Positions 9,481-19,747 of a stretch of 25,691 nt of DNA are shown here, piece by piece. This stretch comes from Gnetum montanum. Lineage: Eukaryota; Streptophyta; Gnetopsida; Gnetales; Gnetaceae. The notes under the pieces were generated by a model. The model was not told where the DNA came from. It saw only the letters and a program-made list of their open reading frames with translations, and ran no database searches. Made by a program: the position numbers and the translations under genes. Within the stretch, counting starts at the first letter, position 1; each line of letters opens with the position of its first letter. The stretch covers positions 1,014,415 through 1,040,105 of the forward strand of contig MNCI01025456.1 in assembly GCA_015680685.1 (NCBI GenBank). The letters are read 5' to 3'.

Positions 9481-10378
9481 TGATGAGCAGTGAGGTACCC
9501 CTACATTTAACCATATGAACCATGAGTGCGACTCAATAAAATTCCATGAACTTTGTTGTTTTTAGTGCACTAGCCCTTTAGGAAGTGAATCTATCCTTAA
9601 GGTTAATTGTTGTCTTCCCAATTACACTTGTGACATTTGTTGGTATGATTAAGTGTAAGCAAGGCATTTGATTTTTATCATTTTTATGTTTTATAGTTGG
9701 GTGCTTAAAATGTAGATAAAAAGGAATTTGATTAACTAATCTAAATTAACTAATTAACTAATCATTTAACTAATCCTAACATAAGTATCCATTCCCACTT
9801 TCTGTACACATCCTAAACCCACGTATCTACTACTAGGCGACCAAGCGCTACGCTACTAGGCATACCAAGCAATAACACTACTGGGATTACCAAGTGAATA
9901 CATGTTATGCTCGAAGCAGTTGTACTTATGTATTTAATCTATCTAGCTTAATTACTTCATTAATTCAATTGCTAGAAAATATTTGTGAAATAATTGAAAA
10001 CATTTAACAAATAACTAAAAATATTGAATGCATAAATGAAATAGCTAATCTATCCAAAGTGCTACAAGGTTTATCAGAAAGCTCCTCTTTATTGTCGCAT
10101 ACACTATCATGTTCAGGTACAACAATGCTCGAATAAAGATCTGTACACTCAATGACTCCTACTACGGGCACTCAGGGGAAAATTTCTAACTTTCGAATGG
10201 AAAAAATGCAAGAGCTCCACTATGACTACAATCTACTTATGTCATAAATGCAGCTGCAATCATGTATTTATAGTCGAAAATCAAGAAAACCGACACTACG
10301 TCAACAAGGCCTCGTCAACGCATGGTAAGATGTGTCGACTAGGCCTCGTTGACATAGCCAACTTAACACAACTCATCA
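9481..10378 (-). repeat. 5' LTR of gypsy element 1
   Basis: It begins TGATGAGCAGTGAGGTACCCCTACA, the same start as the element-2 LTRs (12775, 18051), and ends CTCATCA at 10378, so it has the TG..CA ends and the TGATGA/TCATCA terminal inverted repeat. On the minus strand there is a TATA box at 10273-10265 and an AATAAA signal at 10093-10088. A TTGAC/GGCC palindrome array lies at about 10290-10360. It is adjacent to the primer-binding site, which marks it as the 5' LTR. It is clearly more diverged from the LTR at 67-657 than that one is from the element-2 LTRs. Confidence 0.85.
10265..10273 (-). promoter_or_regulatory. LTR TATA box
   Basis: It reads CTATAAATA on the minus strand within the 5' LTR of element 1, 105 bp from the U3 start at 10378. 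The matching polyadenylation signal is at 10093-10088. Transcription would run leftwards into gag. Confidence 0.65.
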
Positions 10379-12068
10379 TATAACATGTTAAAATTACCAC
10401 TTTTGTGTAAACAAACTTCAATATTATTATATTAACTTGTATCAGCATAAATTATTTATCATTTTCTTAGATCTTATGATCTCACTAATGAAAAAACTTA
10501 ACAATGAATAGTCATGTTTCTATAGTTATAATTATGTTACTCTACTAACCTTTCAATATGCTAAATACTGAGGCATTCCCAACTCCAACATTAATCACAT
10601 CATATACATTCTTAGAAGACTACCTTGATCTTTGTTCCATTCAATCATAATCATTACCAAAAAGATCTTGTTCACAATGTTTACTTTTGTTATCATTTCT
10701 TATACTAAAAAATTGAAATATTGTAAGATAACATAGCATGGAAATGAAACTTATGAATGATGTAAGATAAATATCTTCGTAATCATTGAAAAAAGAACAT
10801 ACAAGTCATGACTACAAATTTATACTATAACAAAAATTACATCAAGTATCGAAAGAATAAGATATATATACATGTATTGCATTATAATAAAATGACCAAG
10901 ACGATAACAACATATAATATGAATAAGTACAACAAAGACAATACTCTATAAATCAAATACCTCTATATTAATAAGATTACTTACATTATAAAACTACTCT
11001 AACAAAAGATTGTAAAATGGTAACAACTATTGAAGCATATAATTAAACCTATAACTATGCATCCCTTAGCACATATATCATTATTATGTAAGATAAACCA
11101 TATCCATGAATATAAATTCTAAAAATATAATCTACAATGCTAATAACATACCAACAAGAATAACTACTACTCTACCGATTAGTAAATAGTAAATAAATAC
11201 TAATATAATATAGTCTATTATATAGAGTATCCTAATACATACATCCATGATCAATGTTCAAAGTTCAAAATAGTAATAACCTCGAACATTAAATTTCTTA
11301 GGTTTTGAAAAATATAAATAATGACAACAAAGCCTCTAATCATAATGCACAATTGATGCGCAGAGAAGGGGTATGTCAGATCCAAAAAAAATGAATAATA
11401 ATATTTAAAAAAAAACTCAGAGTACATCAAAACATCAAAGAGAGTCTAAAGAAAAATCCCAATGGTTTATGGGATGCCTTTTTAGGTTCTCATCCTTACA
11501 ACAAATCCTAAAAAATCTCTCTATGGGGTAGGAAAAGAATTAGGCCTTACTCTCATTTAGAAGCACCTTCATGGGCTTTCACTTCTTACTAAAGGGTTTC
11601 TTGTAAAAAGAAGAAGAAAACTCTTTCTAGAGAACAAAGAATACATTAGTTAGAAATTAATTGTTCAACTTTCACAAGGAGCTTTTTTGCTTGAAATTGT
11701 TGCTAAAAAGTGACATCTTTAAGAATCCGGTATTTGACACTTGCAGAGAGGTGATAGTTATGCTCTTTCTATTGTAAAATAAGTATATTCCAAAACTTCC
11801 TAATAAAGTAGAAAATAAATGGCCAAAGACAATTTTAGATGCAAAGAAATGAAGTAGACAAAGCAGGTTGATCACCAAGAATGACTTCATTGATGCTTGG
11901 TTAAAATTTGTTACAAATTCTAGATGTTTATCTCTAAGCATTGTAAGCAATAGAGAGTCATTGTTGTGAATTGTTTATATGCACAAATGCAAGGTTAAGA
12001 AATTCCAATAATAATACTTAACTAATCTATTTTCTAATGTCAAGTCACATGTATCCACAAAAGGGTCC
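10379..12068. other. AT-rich region without a recognisable gene
   Basis: About 1.7 kb of AT-rich DNA with stops in every frame. An open stretch of 92 residues on the minus strand (11950-11672) has no motif I recognise and no supporting neighbour. Because the sequence at 12069-12090 looks like a polypurine tract followed by a Copia-type LTR, part of this region may be the decayed 3' internal part of a Copia element, but I see no pol motif to confirm it. Confidence 0.5.
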
Positions 12069-12081
12069 AAAAGGGAAGGGG
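12069..12081 (+). other. Polypurine tract before Copia-type LTR
   Basis: Thirteen consecutive purines (AAAAGGGAAGGGG) directly precede the LTR start TGTTGGAA, in the context GTCCAAAAGGGAAGGGG. This is the usual 3' junction of plant Copia elements, where the tract primes plus-strand DNA synthesis. Confidence 0.55.
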
Positions 12082-12448
12082 TGTTGGAACTTGAAATAAT
12101 TATAATATAGGTACATCCCAAGATATATAGTTCAATTATAATGTTATAACTTGACATTTCCCACTATAATCAAACCCATGACTTGAAGCTTTTAAATAAA
12201 GAGTCTTAGGTTAACATCTCATTATTAAAAGATCAACTAAGAGGTATAAGCCACTAAAAAAATATTAGAATAGTCAACATGTCAAAAAATGAGTTCCATG
12301 TTAAAATAATAAAATAATTAGGATAATTAAATATTTAACATATATTTTTATTATATTCTTATATTATTCCAAAAACCTTAAAATAACATAAAATATAAAA
12401 TAATTAAATAAAATACCAACAATGAGCCACTACCACCCTTCCAACCCA
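12082..12448 (+). repeat. Copia-type LTR
   Basis: It starts TGTTGGAA and ends TTCCAACCCA, forming imperfect terminal inverted repeats typical of Copia LTRs, with a length of about 367 bp. The first 60 bp match the sequence starting at 19019 (TGCTGGAA, then 'caaaataattgaaacataggtacaccccaag'). A polypurine tract precedes it and a primer-binding-site-like motif follows it. The gypsy element at 12775-18939 lies between the two copies. Confidence 0.6.
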
Positions 12449-12450
12449 TT

Positions 12451-12463
12451 TGTTATCAGAGTT
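12451..12463 (+). other. Primer-binding-site-like motif (initiator tRNA-Met type)
   Basis: TGTTATCAGAGTT, two bases after the LTR end, matches the Copia primer-site pattern TGGTATCAGAGCC at 10 of 13 positions, two of the three differences being C-to-T. If real, this LTR acted as a 5' LTR, although the polypurine tract at 12069-12081 would make it a 3' LTR. Confidence 0.5.
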
Positions 12464-12769
12464 ACCAAGAATTAGAAAATACCAAGAAATAATAAAAAAT
12501 ATATATATAAAATAATAATATTTCCAAACATGTAATAAGACCAAGTTCTGAGATCCAAACTTTAAGACATAACAGAACATGTATACTTACCAAGAGGTTC
12601 AAGGGTCAAATCTTACTACTACATAATGAGTTGCTTCAATATTTATTATACATAAGCTTATAACCAAATAACGTATTAGATACCAATCATATATAAACAT
12701 ACTAATGAATAAAAAATACATATAAATAAGGAGTTAGTAATTCAAACCTCAAGAACCATAATCATAAAC
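12464..12769. other. AT-rich spacer, no gene
   Basis: About 300 bp of A/T-rich sequence between the Copia-type primer motif and the target duplication of gypsy element 2. There is no open frame or structure I can support. Confidence 0.5.
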
Positions 12770-12774
12770 ATAAG

Positions 12775-13648
12775 TGATGAGCAGCAAGGTACCTCTACAC
12801 TCAACCATACAAATAAGAGCGTGTATCCACGATTTAGTCGAACTCCGTAGATGGACTAGCTGTGGTATCTAGATAATTACACATTGATCGAAGTTCACTG
12901 TCTTCCCACTTGGACTAGCATTTGCTTTTTCACGTATGGTTTAGTCTAGAATGAGGTGTATGATATGATTTCTAACACTAGGCTACTCCTAGAGACAATG
13001 GAAAATAATCTTGATTAAACTAATAAGCAATAGGGAATGAAGTCTAAGCTAGCCTAAGTGTGATGAGCATCCATCCTTAATCATCTAAGCACATCTTGAA
13101 CCTCATGTACTACTTATAGGATTATTAAGCACACATTACTTGGGCACTCCTAGATATGCTACTAGGTTACCAAGTAGTTACACTTCAATGTTCATGATTA
13201 AGTCGTACTCATTCTGCTTTTAAAAACAGGAATAGTAAATGATGGTAAAGAAATATTAACTAAGAAAATAATAAATAACAATAATAATTAAATAATTAAA
13301 ACTAAGTGAATTCTGCAATGATGGAGTAATCTCGATCTTTATTGCCAATCATGTATGTGTCCAAGTACATCACACTTGAATAAAGCTTCTGTACAATTAC
13401 AAGCATCACACTGCAGGCATGCACTTGGGAAAATAGTCTAACTCATGAAGAAACAAACTACAAGAGCTTTTCTACAACTTGAATAGAAAAAGTTCCTAAA
13501 TGTGGTGGGTGCATGCATATTTATAGCAGAAAATGAACTCTGCATTGATGAGGCCACGTCAACGCATGGAAAGATGCGTTGATGGGATCACATTGACATG
13601 GCTGTGTTGATGGGACTTCATCAACGCTATCCATTGGATGCTTCATCA
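12775..13648 (-). repeat. 3' LTR of gypsy element 2
   Basis: It runs from TGATGAGC to CTTCATCA, with TG..CA ends and the TGATGA/TCATCA terminal inverted repeat. It aligns along its length with 18051-18939. The minus-strand TATA box is at 13526-13518 and the AATAAA at 13343-13338. The TTGAC-type palindrome array lies at about 13540-13640. The polypurine tract at 13649-13657 adjoins it, marking it as the 3' LTR. Confidence 0.92.
13518..13526 (-). promoter_or_regulatory. LTR TATA box
   Basis: CTATAAATA on the minus strand in the 3' LTR of element 2, about 122 bp from the U3 start at 13648. From this LTR transcription would read leftwards into the flanking Copia sequence. Confidence 0.65.
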
Positions 13649-13657
13649 TACCCCCAT
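13649..13657 (-). other. Polypurine tract of gypsy element 2
   Basis: On the minus strand ATGGGGGTA directly precedes the 3' LTR start TGATGAAGC. This is the expected primer site for plus-strand synthesis. It is short and G-rich. Confidence 0.65.
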
Positions 13658-15749
13658 GATTGAGTAACAACTCATCCTTGAGTCAAACAAAATGAGAATG
13701 AGTGCAATTAATTACATAGTGGATAGGTATGGGATTATTGACTAACTAGGAATTTACGCATGCCGCAGTGTGGAATTAAACAAAACAAAACACAGAGTGC
13801 AGAATGCAAAATTGGTGGAGCTCATGTGGTTCCTGGTAGTGGTGGCTCCTCCATGGGCCTCTTCCTCTTATCTTGTACTTCAGGCTTTTCTTCTTCGGTC
13901 TAGGGATCATGTGTCATCCATGTTGATGTTCCAATATTTGATGGAGTCGACACCTCCCATGGGCATGGCAGTTGTGGGAACATCTTATTGGCCTTGACAG
14001 ATTATGCCACAAATAGCCATCATTTCTCTTCATAGGCTCTGGCCCTAACCTCTCCACCTTTTGCTTGGTTAGATTGTGCAGTGCTAAGAGTTTCCTAATG
14101 AATGTTGAATGATTGTGCCTCCTGCTTTGCATATTCTGTAGGAGGCCCTTAGCCTTTGCCTCCTCTCGAGCATTTAGTTGCACCTTAAGAAGGTCCTTCT
14201 TGCTGTCCTCTTTTAGGGACCATCTATAATCACACAAGGACCAATTGTTAGTAAGGTTGTTTAAAGAAATTCAATTATCTTATACCTTACTTATTGCTTT
14301 TAATAAATGTTTAATTCATTGCTTAGTGTGATTCTAGAGTTAGAGATTTTTCAAGGAAGGTGCCCTAAAAGTTTAATGTCAAACCTGATTTGTTTAGGTA
14401 ACACATATAAGAAACATGTACTGATTCTAAGGAATGTTTGATAAAATGATGACAAAGGAAAGAATAGATTTGGAAATGGAGCACTCAGAGGGTATAAAAT
14501 GATGTGGTGGTGTGCAATAAGTACAAATTACAAAAGTCATGTAAGTGGATCCTCCCCAAAGCAGGTTCCAACCTATAATTCCCTTGCGTAACCACACCTT
14601 AAAATGTCCGTAGGTACTAGAAAGTTTAAATGTAATCTACACCAATGCAACCAAACACACACATATAGATACCACCATGATGAAGTATGAAGTCTGGGAT
14701 ACACAAGACACAAGTAAAAAATACATGACGAATCGTAGAAGGGATTGCAGATATTAAGACATGAGGTAACTGACCCTAGGCACAATGAATCCCTGATTGT
14801 GGGGTGTGATGAATGTTTTATTAGCCCATTGCTCCAAAATCAAGACCAGGTCCATGCTTTGATCAATGGCATCACATTATTTCATCCAATGATGGATAAT
14901 CATAAGAGCACCATGATAGCAAGGCATACGATCACTTGGTGTTTTGTTCAAGGGAGGAGTGATTTGGAATTTCTTTGTGAAACATTCTTCTTTGGTCTTT
15001 TCTTTGATGTTTGCTTTTCTTTTTATTTTTCTTCTTCTAGCCACTTTGGCACTTTGTCTTTTCCAAAAGTGATATGGAAAAGCCACCAACCTTTAGGCAT
15101 GGATGCATGTCTTTCTAGTGGGACCCCTAGAACAACATTGAGTTTCTTTATTAAGTGCCTTATTACTCTTACTCCCATTTTTCGTTAGATCTATAAGGAC
15201 CTTAGTACAACCAAGTTGCATGATAGCACCTACAGATGTCACCAAAGGAATCCACAAGTCTCCTTGATGTCACACCTTGGCCATTCCCTCTTAGTCCATC
15301 ATTTTTTTCTCTAGGCATAATAAGCACAAAATTACTTTAAGTTTTAATGATGACAAGAATATCATTGAACCCAGAGTAGAACCTCTTATTAATAGAATGG
15401 GTGGGTGGATGTTTTGAGCTCACTATCCAAATAATTAGTCACCTAAGACTTGATAACATAGAACAACACCTCAACTGATAAGTCACATGAGCATTTTATT
15501 TACTGATGAGATTACCCTCAAAAAGATAAAACAATAAATTAGAAATAAAAAACTGGAAAACAAAAAAAAATTATAAAATCAAAGAAAAGGAAAATCATTT
15601 ACTAATTCTGCTTGTTAGAATGGAGGATATCCCCCATAACTAAACTTTTGAGCATGGCTAGAATTAATAAATAGAAAATGTGGATCCATGCATGTGGGAA
15701 ATATTAGAGTATGGTCATATCCAAACCACTGGGTGTCTTTTGATGTGGT
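13658..15749 (-). mobile_element. Internal region of element 2 lacking pol
   Basis: About 2.1 kb between gag and the polypurine tract holds no pol motif. Blocks near 14218-14245 and 14539-14610 match the 3' internal region of element 1. A basic, Lys/Glu/His-rich 107-residue open frame lies in the sense direction at 14237-13914, without a recognised domain. A 147-residue open frame lies antisense at 14745-15188 with a Phe-rich segment; the sense strand there has a Lys/Arg-rich open stretch (15089-14877), so the antisense frame is likely a by-product of composition. Comparison with element 1 suggests that a deletion joined the gag end to the 3' region. Confidence 0.6.
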
Positions 15750-17918
15750 GGCTAGAATCTACCCACCTTAGGGTTCACACACTTGATTAAAGTTGGCATA
15801 GTGGGGAAAATTATAAGATGTGGTCATGTGATAAGGAGTTGACCCACTACAGCACCCGTGACCATAAGATGGTATGCAAGGATCGATATGTCTCCCCACG
15901 TGGCTATATTCATTAGGTTGTATGGTTTTTGGAGTGTTGATTGGTGGCCCAGATAGAGTAACAGGAGGCATTAAGTTCGAGGAGGCAGATGCACCACAGT
16001 GTTTAACTTGTATTAAGTTGGAGGATGCAATGGTTTCGGAACCATGTTGTCTCTTTCTACAGTCCTACCTAAAGAAAGGATGCTTTCAACGTTGTGGAGT
16101 GTTCCCACTATTGTTAACAGTAGTAGCACAAGTAACGTTCGTGGGTTGATGCTGTGGTGTAAAACCTTCTAGCACAACTGGTGGTGATGTAGGAGGTGAA
16201 TGATGAGAATATTGAGGGTGAGGAGAAGTGTAAGAAACATGACGTGGTGATCTTGTTGGAGAGGACATGGGTTGATAGTACTCAAGAGAATGATAACAAT
16301 GTGGTGAAATAAAGGATGTTGACCTAGTTGGGGAAAGAGGATGCTAAACATAATAAGCGCTTGGGTTCGGATGGTATGAAGGGTGTGACCAATTTGACGG
16401 TGGCCTCCCCCACGACTAGGGTTTTTGCCTCTATGGTTGAACCTAGTATTTCTGTATGAAATATGGATGTAACATTCCTTCCCAATGCACATGTAAATGT
16501 GACAAGATTGGGCATTGGCCTTTGGGGTGATCGTATAGGCAAAAGTCACATTGATATGGGTGATTTGTAGTTGATATCTTATCCTTATTTTCTTCAACCG
16601 TTCTTTCCAATTGTCATGTGGTGTCTTGTCCTGTTTCTCGAGTTGGCATGGTTCCACCTCTAATAATGTTGGCATATTCTCTATATTTTTCCTGTACCCA
16701 TTCTGTTATCTTATTGATCTTTGCCTCAATTTCATCTAGTGATTGTAGTATTGGCAAAGATGGCGATTCCACCTCCTTAGGGTGAGTTGATTTCTCCTCT
16801 TCATGACCATGGACCTTTGCTATTTTGAGATTTTGGTCCTATTGGGATCTTTCAACATTCTCCCATTTAGCTATTTCCCTTTCTTGTTTTGCTACTAGCT
16901 TGATAAGCTCTTGGAATTGGTGGGTTTGTAGCTCAAATAGTTGACCTAGGGCATACATACCTAGGGTCTCCCTTGTTTCATTACGGAGCCCATCCATGAT
17001 GTGATACATTAGCCTTTTCTTTAACAACGAAAAGTATCTTTCTAAGGTCATGTCCAAGGGTTTATGTTACCCTTGTTTTCATCCTTGGATTTGTCTCCTC
17101 AAGGCCAACACTCTTGCATAGGTTTGATATCTTTCATTGAAGAGTTCTACCATTGTTGGCCAACGTCGAATTGATTTTGGTTTTAAGGACCCGTACCATA
17201 CTTTTGCTTGGCCAACGAGTGTCATAGGAAAGAGCATAAGTCTTTGCCATCCATTATCAATGTTGTTCCATACACAGGCATCGTAGAAGGCTTGTAAATG
17301 ATGTTGCAGATCTAAATCATAGCCTTCTAAAAACTTGGAAAAGTTATTTAAATCAAGCCTGGGTAGACAACTTTCATTGCGATGCTTGCGAGATATTCGA
17401 ACAGCCTCTCGTATATGCATTAGGCTCTTAGTGGCTAGTAGGGGTTCATCATCAGTAGGTAGGTTATGAATTTGCGAGTTGGGACAATGTTGTCTTTGTT
17501 CATGTTGGCATTTCTGACTTTGCTTGTGGGCTTGATTTTTATTTCTACACCAACCCCTTGAAAGACGGTCATCCATGTCATGACTTGACGTTGAAGGATC
17601 AAAGGAAGAGAAAGAGCTGGAAGACTTTTCATGACGTTTGTAAGTCTTCCAATCATCCCTAGATAGATTCTTGTTAACTATTGAGAAGGTCCTAGGCCTT
17701 ACGGGCCCCCTCGTTCTATGGGATGTTCCATCCTCAGTAGAGGTGCTAGAGTTGGATGACAAGAGTCCTTGAGTACTGTTGGGGTGATCATAATCATAGG
17801 AGATCCCTGCATAGGATTGAGTACTCCTAACTTCATCTTCATCATCGTATATTTCATTGGTTCACCAATGAATTGTCTCACTAGTTATTGCGTTGTCATA
17901 GTCTTGTGAGAGAGACAT
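15750..17918 (-). pseudogene. gag of gypsy element 2
   Basis: The likely start is the ATG at 17918-17916 (minus), MSLSQDYDNAITSE, in frame with the 227-residue open stretch 17762-17079; one TGA near 17864 interrupts it. A Ser/His/Arg-rich N-terminal part comes first. The capsid-like core near 17300-17090 has FYDACVWNN, LFPMTLVGQAKVWYGSL and ELFNERYQTYARVLALRRQ. A helical Gln/Glu-rich segment follows (17057-16839). The zinc knuckle CDFCLYDHPKGQC at 16550-16512 is a CX2CX3HX4C box. A Pro/His/Tyr-rich tail reaches about 15750. The order and motifs are those of plant gypsy Gag, which binds and packages element RNA. Frame breaks around 17079 and 16800 mean it no longer makes one protein. Confidence 0.85.
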
Positions 17919-18030
17919 TGTTATGAATTGTGTTTGACTTATTTATAATTAGTTTCTTCCTAAAAGATATATCTTCAAAGTTTCATTACAGTGATCTTGG
18001 ATTATGTAACTAATCTAAATAACTAGCACT

Positions 18031-18049
18031 ATCCTTGACAATAGTGCCA
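18031..18049 (-). other. Primer-binding site of gypsy element 2
   Basis: On the minus strand TGGCACTATTGTCAAGGAT begins one base after the 5' LTR end. It matches the tRNA-Asp complement at 13 of 19 positions, and all six differences are transitions (C-to-T or G-to-A), the pattern expected from cytosine deamination. Confidence 0.8.
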
Positions 18050-18794
18050 ATGATGAGCGGTAAGGTACCCCTACACTCAACCATACGAATACAAGCGTGT
18101 ACACACGATCTGATTGAACTCCACAAACGGACTAGTTGTGGTATCTAGATAGTTACACGTTGATCGCAGTTCACTGTCTTCCCACCTAGACTAGTATTTG
18201 CTTTGTCACGTATGGTTTAGTCCAGAATAAGGTGTATGATATGATTTCTAACACTAGGCTACTCCTAGAGACAATGGAAAATAATCTTGATTAAACTAAT
18301 AAGCAATAGGAAATGAAGTCTAAGCTAGCCTAAGTGCGATGAGCATCCATCCTTAATCATCCAAGTGCATCTTGGACCTCGTGTACTACTTCTGGGATTA
18401 CTAAGTGCACATTACATAAGCACTCCTAGATACGCTACTAGGTTACAAAGTAGTTACACTTTAATGTTCGTGATTAAGTCATACTCATTCTACATTTAAC
18501 AATAGGAATAGTAAATGATGGTAAAGAAATATTAACTAAAAAAATAATAAATAATAATAACAATTAAACAATTAAAACTAAGTGAATGCTGCAATGATGG
18601 AGTAATCTTGATCTTTATTGCTGATCATGTGCGTGTCCAAGTACGTCACACTCAAATAAAGGTTCTGTACAATTACAAGCATCACACTGCGGACATGCAC
18701 TTGGGAAAATAGTCTAACTCCTGCGGAAACAAATTGCAAGAGCTTCACTACAACTTGATCAAAAAAAGGTTCCTAAATGCGGCGGGTGCATGCA

Positions 18795-18803
18795 TATTTA
18801 TAG
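18795..18803 (-). promoter_or_regulatory. LTR TATA box
   Basis: CTATAAATA on the minus strand, 136 bp from the U3 start, in the 5' LTR of element 2. This would be the promoter that made the element's gag transcript. Confidence 0.7.
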
Positions 18804-18814
18804 TGGAAAATGAA

Positions 18815-18930
18815 CTCTGCATTGACAAGGCCACATCAATGCGTGGAAAGATGCGTTGATGGGGTCACATTGACGTGGCCGTGTTGATAGGGCCTTGTCA
18901 ACATGGCCTAGTTGACGCTGTCCACTAGAT
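18815..18930. promoter_or_regulatory. TTGAC/GTCAA palindrome array in U3
   Basis: Repeated TTGACAAGGCC, GGCCTTGTCAA, TTGACGTGGCC and GTTGACG words in both directions fill the interval between the TATA box and the U3 end. The equivalent arrays are at 13540-13640 and 10290-10360. TTGAC is the core of plant WRKY W-boxes and TGACG that of bZIP sites; enhancer function is inference. Confidence 0.6.
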
Positions 18931-19018
18931 GCTTCATCAATAAGCATAAGAAAAACATTAAAATACACTAACATAATTCGTTAGCAAAATACAACATAAT
19001 ATAGACCCTATTATGGGG

Positions 19019-19660
19019 TGCTGGAAACCAAAATAATTGAAACATAGGTACACCCCAAGATTTATAGAAGTTTATAATATAGACCATATTATGTTAAGAT
19101 ATACCCTTATGTTGATTTACCTTAGATAAGAAAATAACTAGCAAATATGAGATCCTTGGTATGAAACACCAAGGTGTTACAAAACATCTATCCTATACTT
19201 TCATTCTTGTTGTAGTCCTTGAAAGCTTTGTAAAGCTTAGATTCTTATTGTGAGAAGATATACATTGCAATCCTAAGGGGTTCAAGTGTTTATCAACTTG
19301 CTTTTACCCTAAGGAGTATGTGAGTGTGTCTTGTAGAAGCATCACAATTTGTTCTTGATCTTGTAAGTCTCTAAGAGTCCTGAGGGATACCAATCTTGTT
19401 ATTCACTATGTGGGAAGTATATAGCACTTGAGGATATACCATAATGGTAGTCTCAACTACAACTTTTAATTCAAAGTGAATTTTAAGGTGGTGAGTTTTA
19501 CTACACATATATCAGTAAGTTCGTTCTATTTAAGAAATTAGTTATATTTTTAGCATTTTCATTTACAATGTACTTATTTATTTATGACTCATTCATTCTC
19601 AACCACCCCCTCCCCCTCTTTGAGTTAATGCATCCACAAACCCAACCCAGCTCTCTATGA
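19019..19660 (+). repeat. Probable Copia-type LTR remnant
   Basis: It starts TGCTGGAA after a G-run (TTATGGGG), and the first 60 bp match 12082-12141. The following sequence ('tgagaagatatacattgcaa...', a pyrimidine-rich stretch near 19603-19620) has the look of Copia R-U5, but it does not align with the rest of the 12082 LTR. The right edge is uncertain, and no primer-binding site is visible. Confidence 0.4.
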
Positions 19661-19747
19661 TTACCATTAACATTATGATCTAAAAGTACAAACTTATTTT
19701 TAAAAGAAGTTCTAGCTTTCCATTCATTTTATTGAAAATTAAATAGT

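Larger units (their letters stand above)
18051..18939 (-). repeat. 5' LTR of gypsy element 2
   Basis: It starts TGATGAGCGG and ends GCTTCATCA, 889 bp, the partner of 12775-13648. The minus-strand TATA box is at 18803-18795 and the AATAAA at 18619-18614, so R would span roughly 18770 to 18600. The TTGAC-type palindrome array occupies about 18815-18930. It adjoins the primer-binding site and drives gag leftwards. Confidence 0.92.
12770..18944 (-). mobile_element. Gypsy element 2: non-autonomous, gag-only LTR retrotransposon with target duplication
   Basis: The element proper is 12775-18939, flanked by a perfect 5-bp target duplication ATAAG (12770-12774 and 18940-18944). Its LTRs are 874 and 889 bp, about 90% identical by eye over the first 450 bp, with differences mostly transitions. 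On the minus strand it has a primer-binding site (18049-18031), gag (17918 to about 15750), then about 2.1 kb without any protease, reverse transcriptase, RNase H or integrase motif, and a polypurine tract (13657-13649). So it kept all cis signals plus gag but lost pol, and would have needed enzymes from a relative to move. It interrupts older Copia-like sequence. Confidence 0.92.

Noticed and set aside
11672-11950. 92-residue minus-strand open frame with hydrophobic stretches
   Set aside because: No recognised motif in this frame or the adjacent frames, AT-rich context and no partner gene; I cannot support it as a gene.
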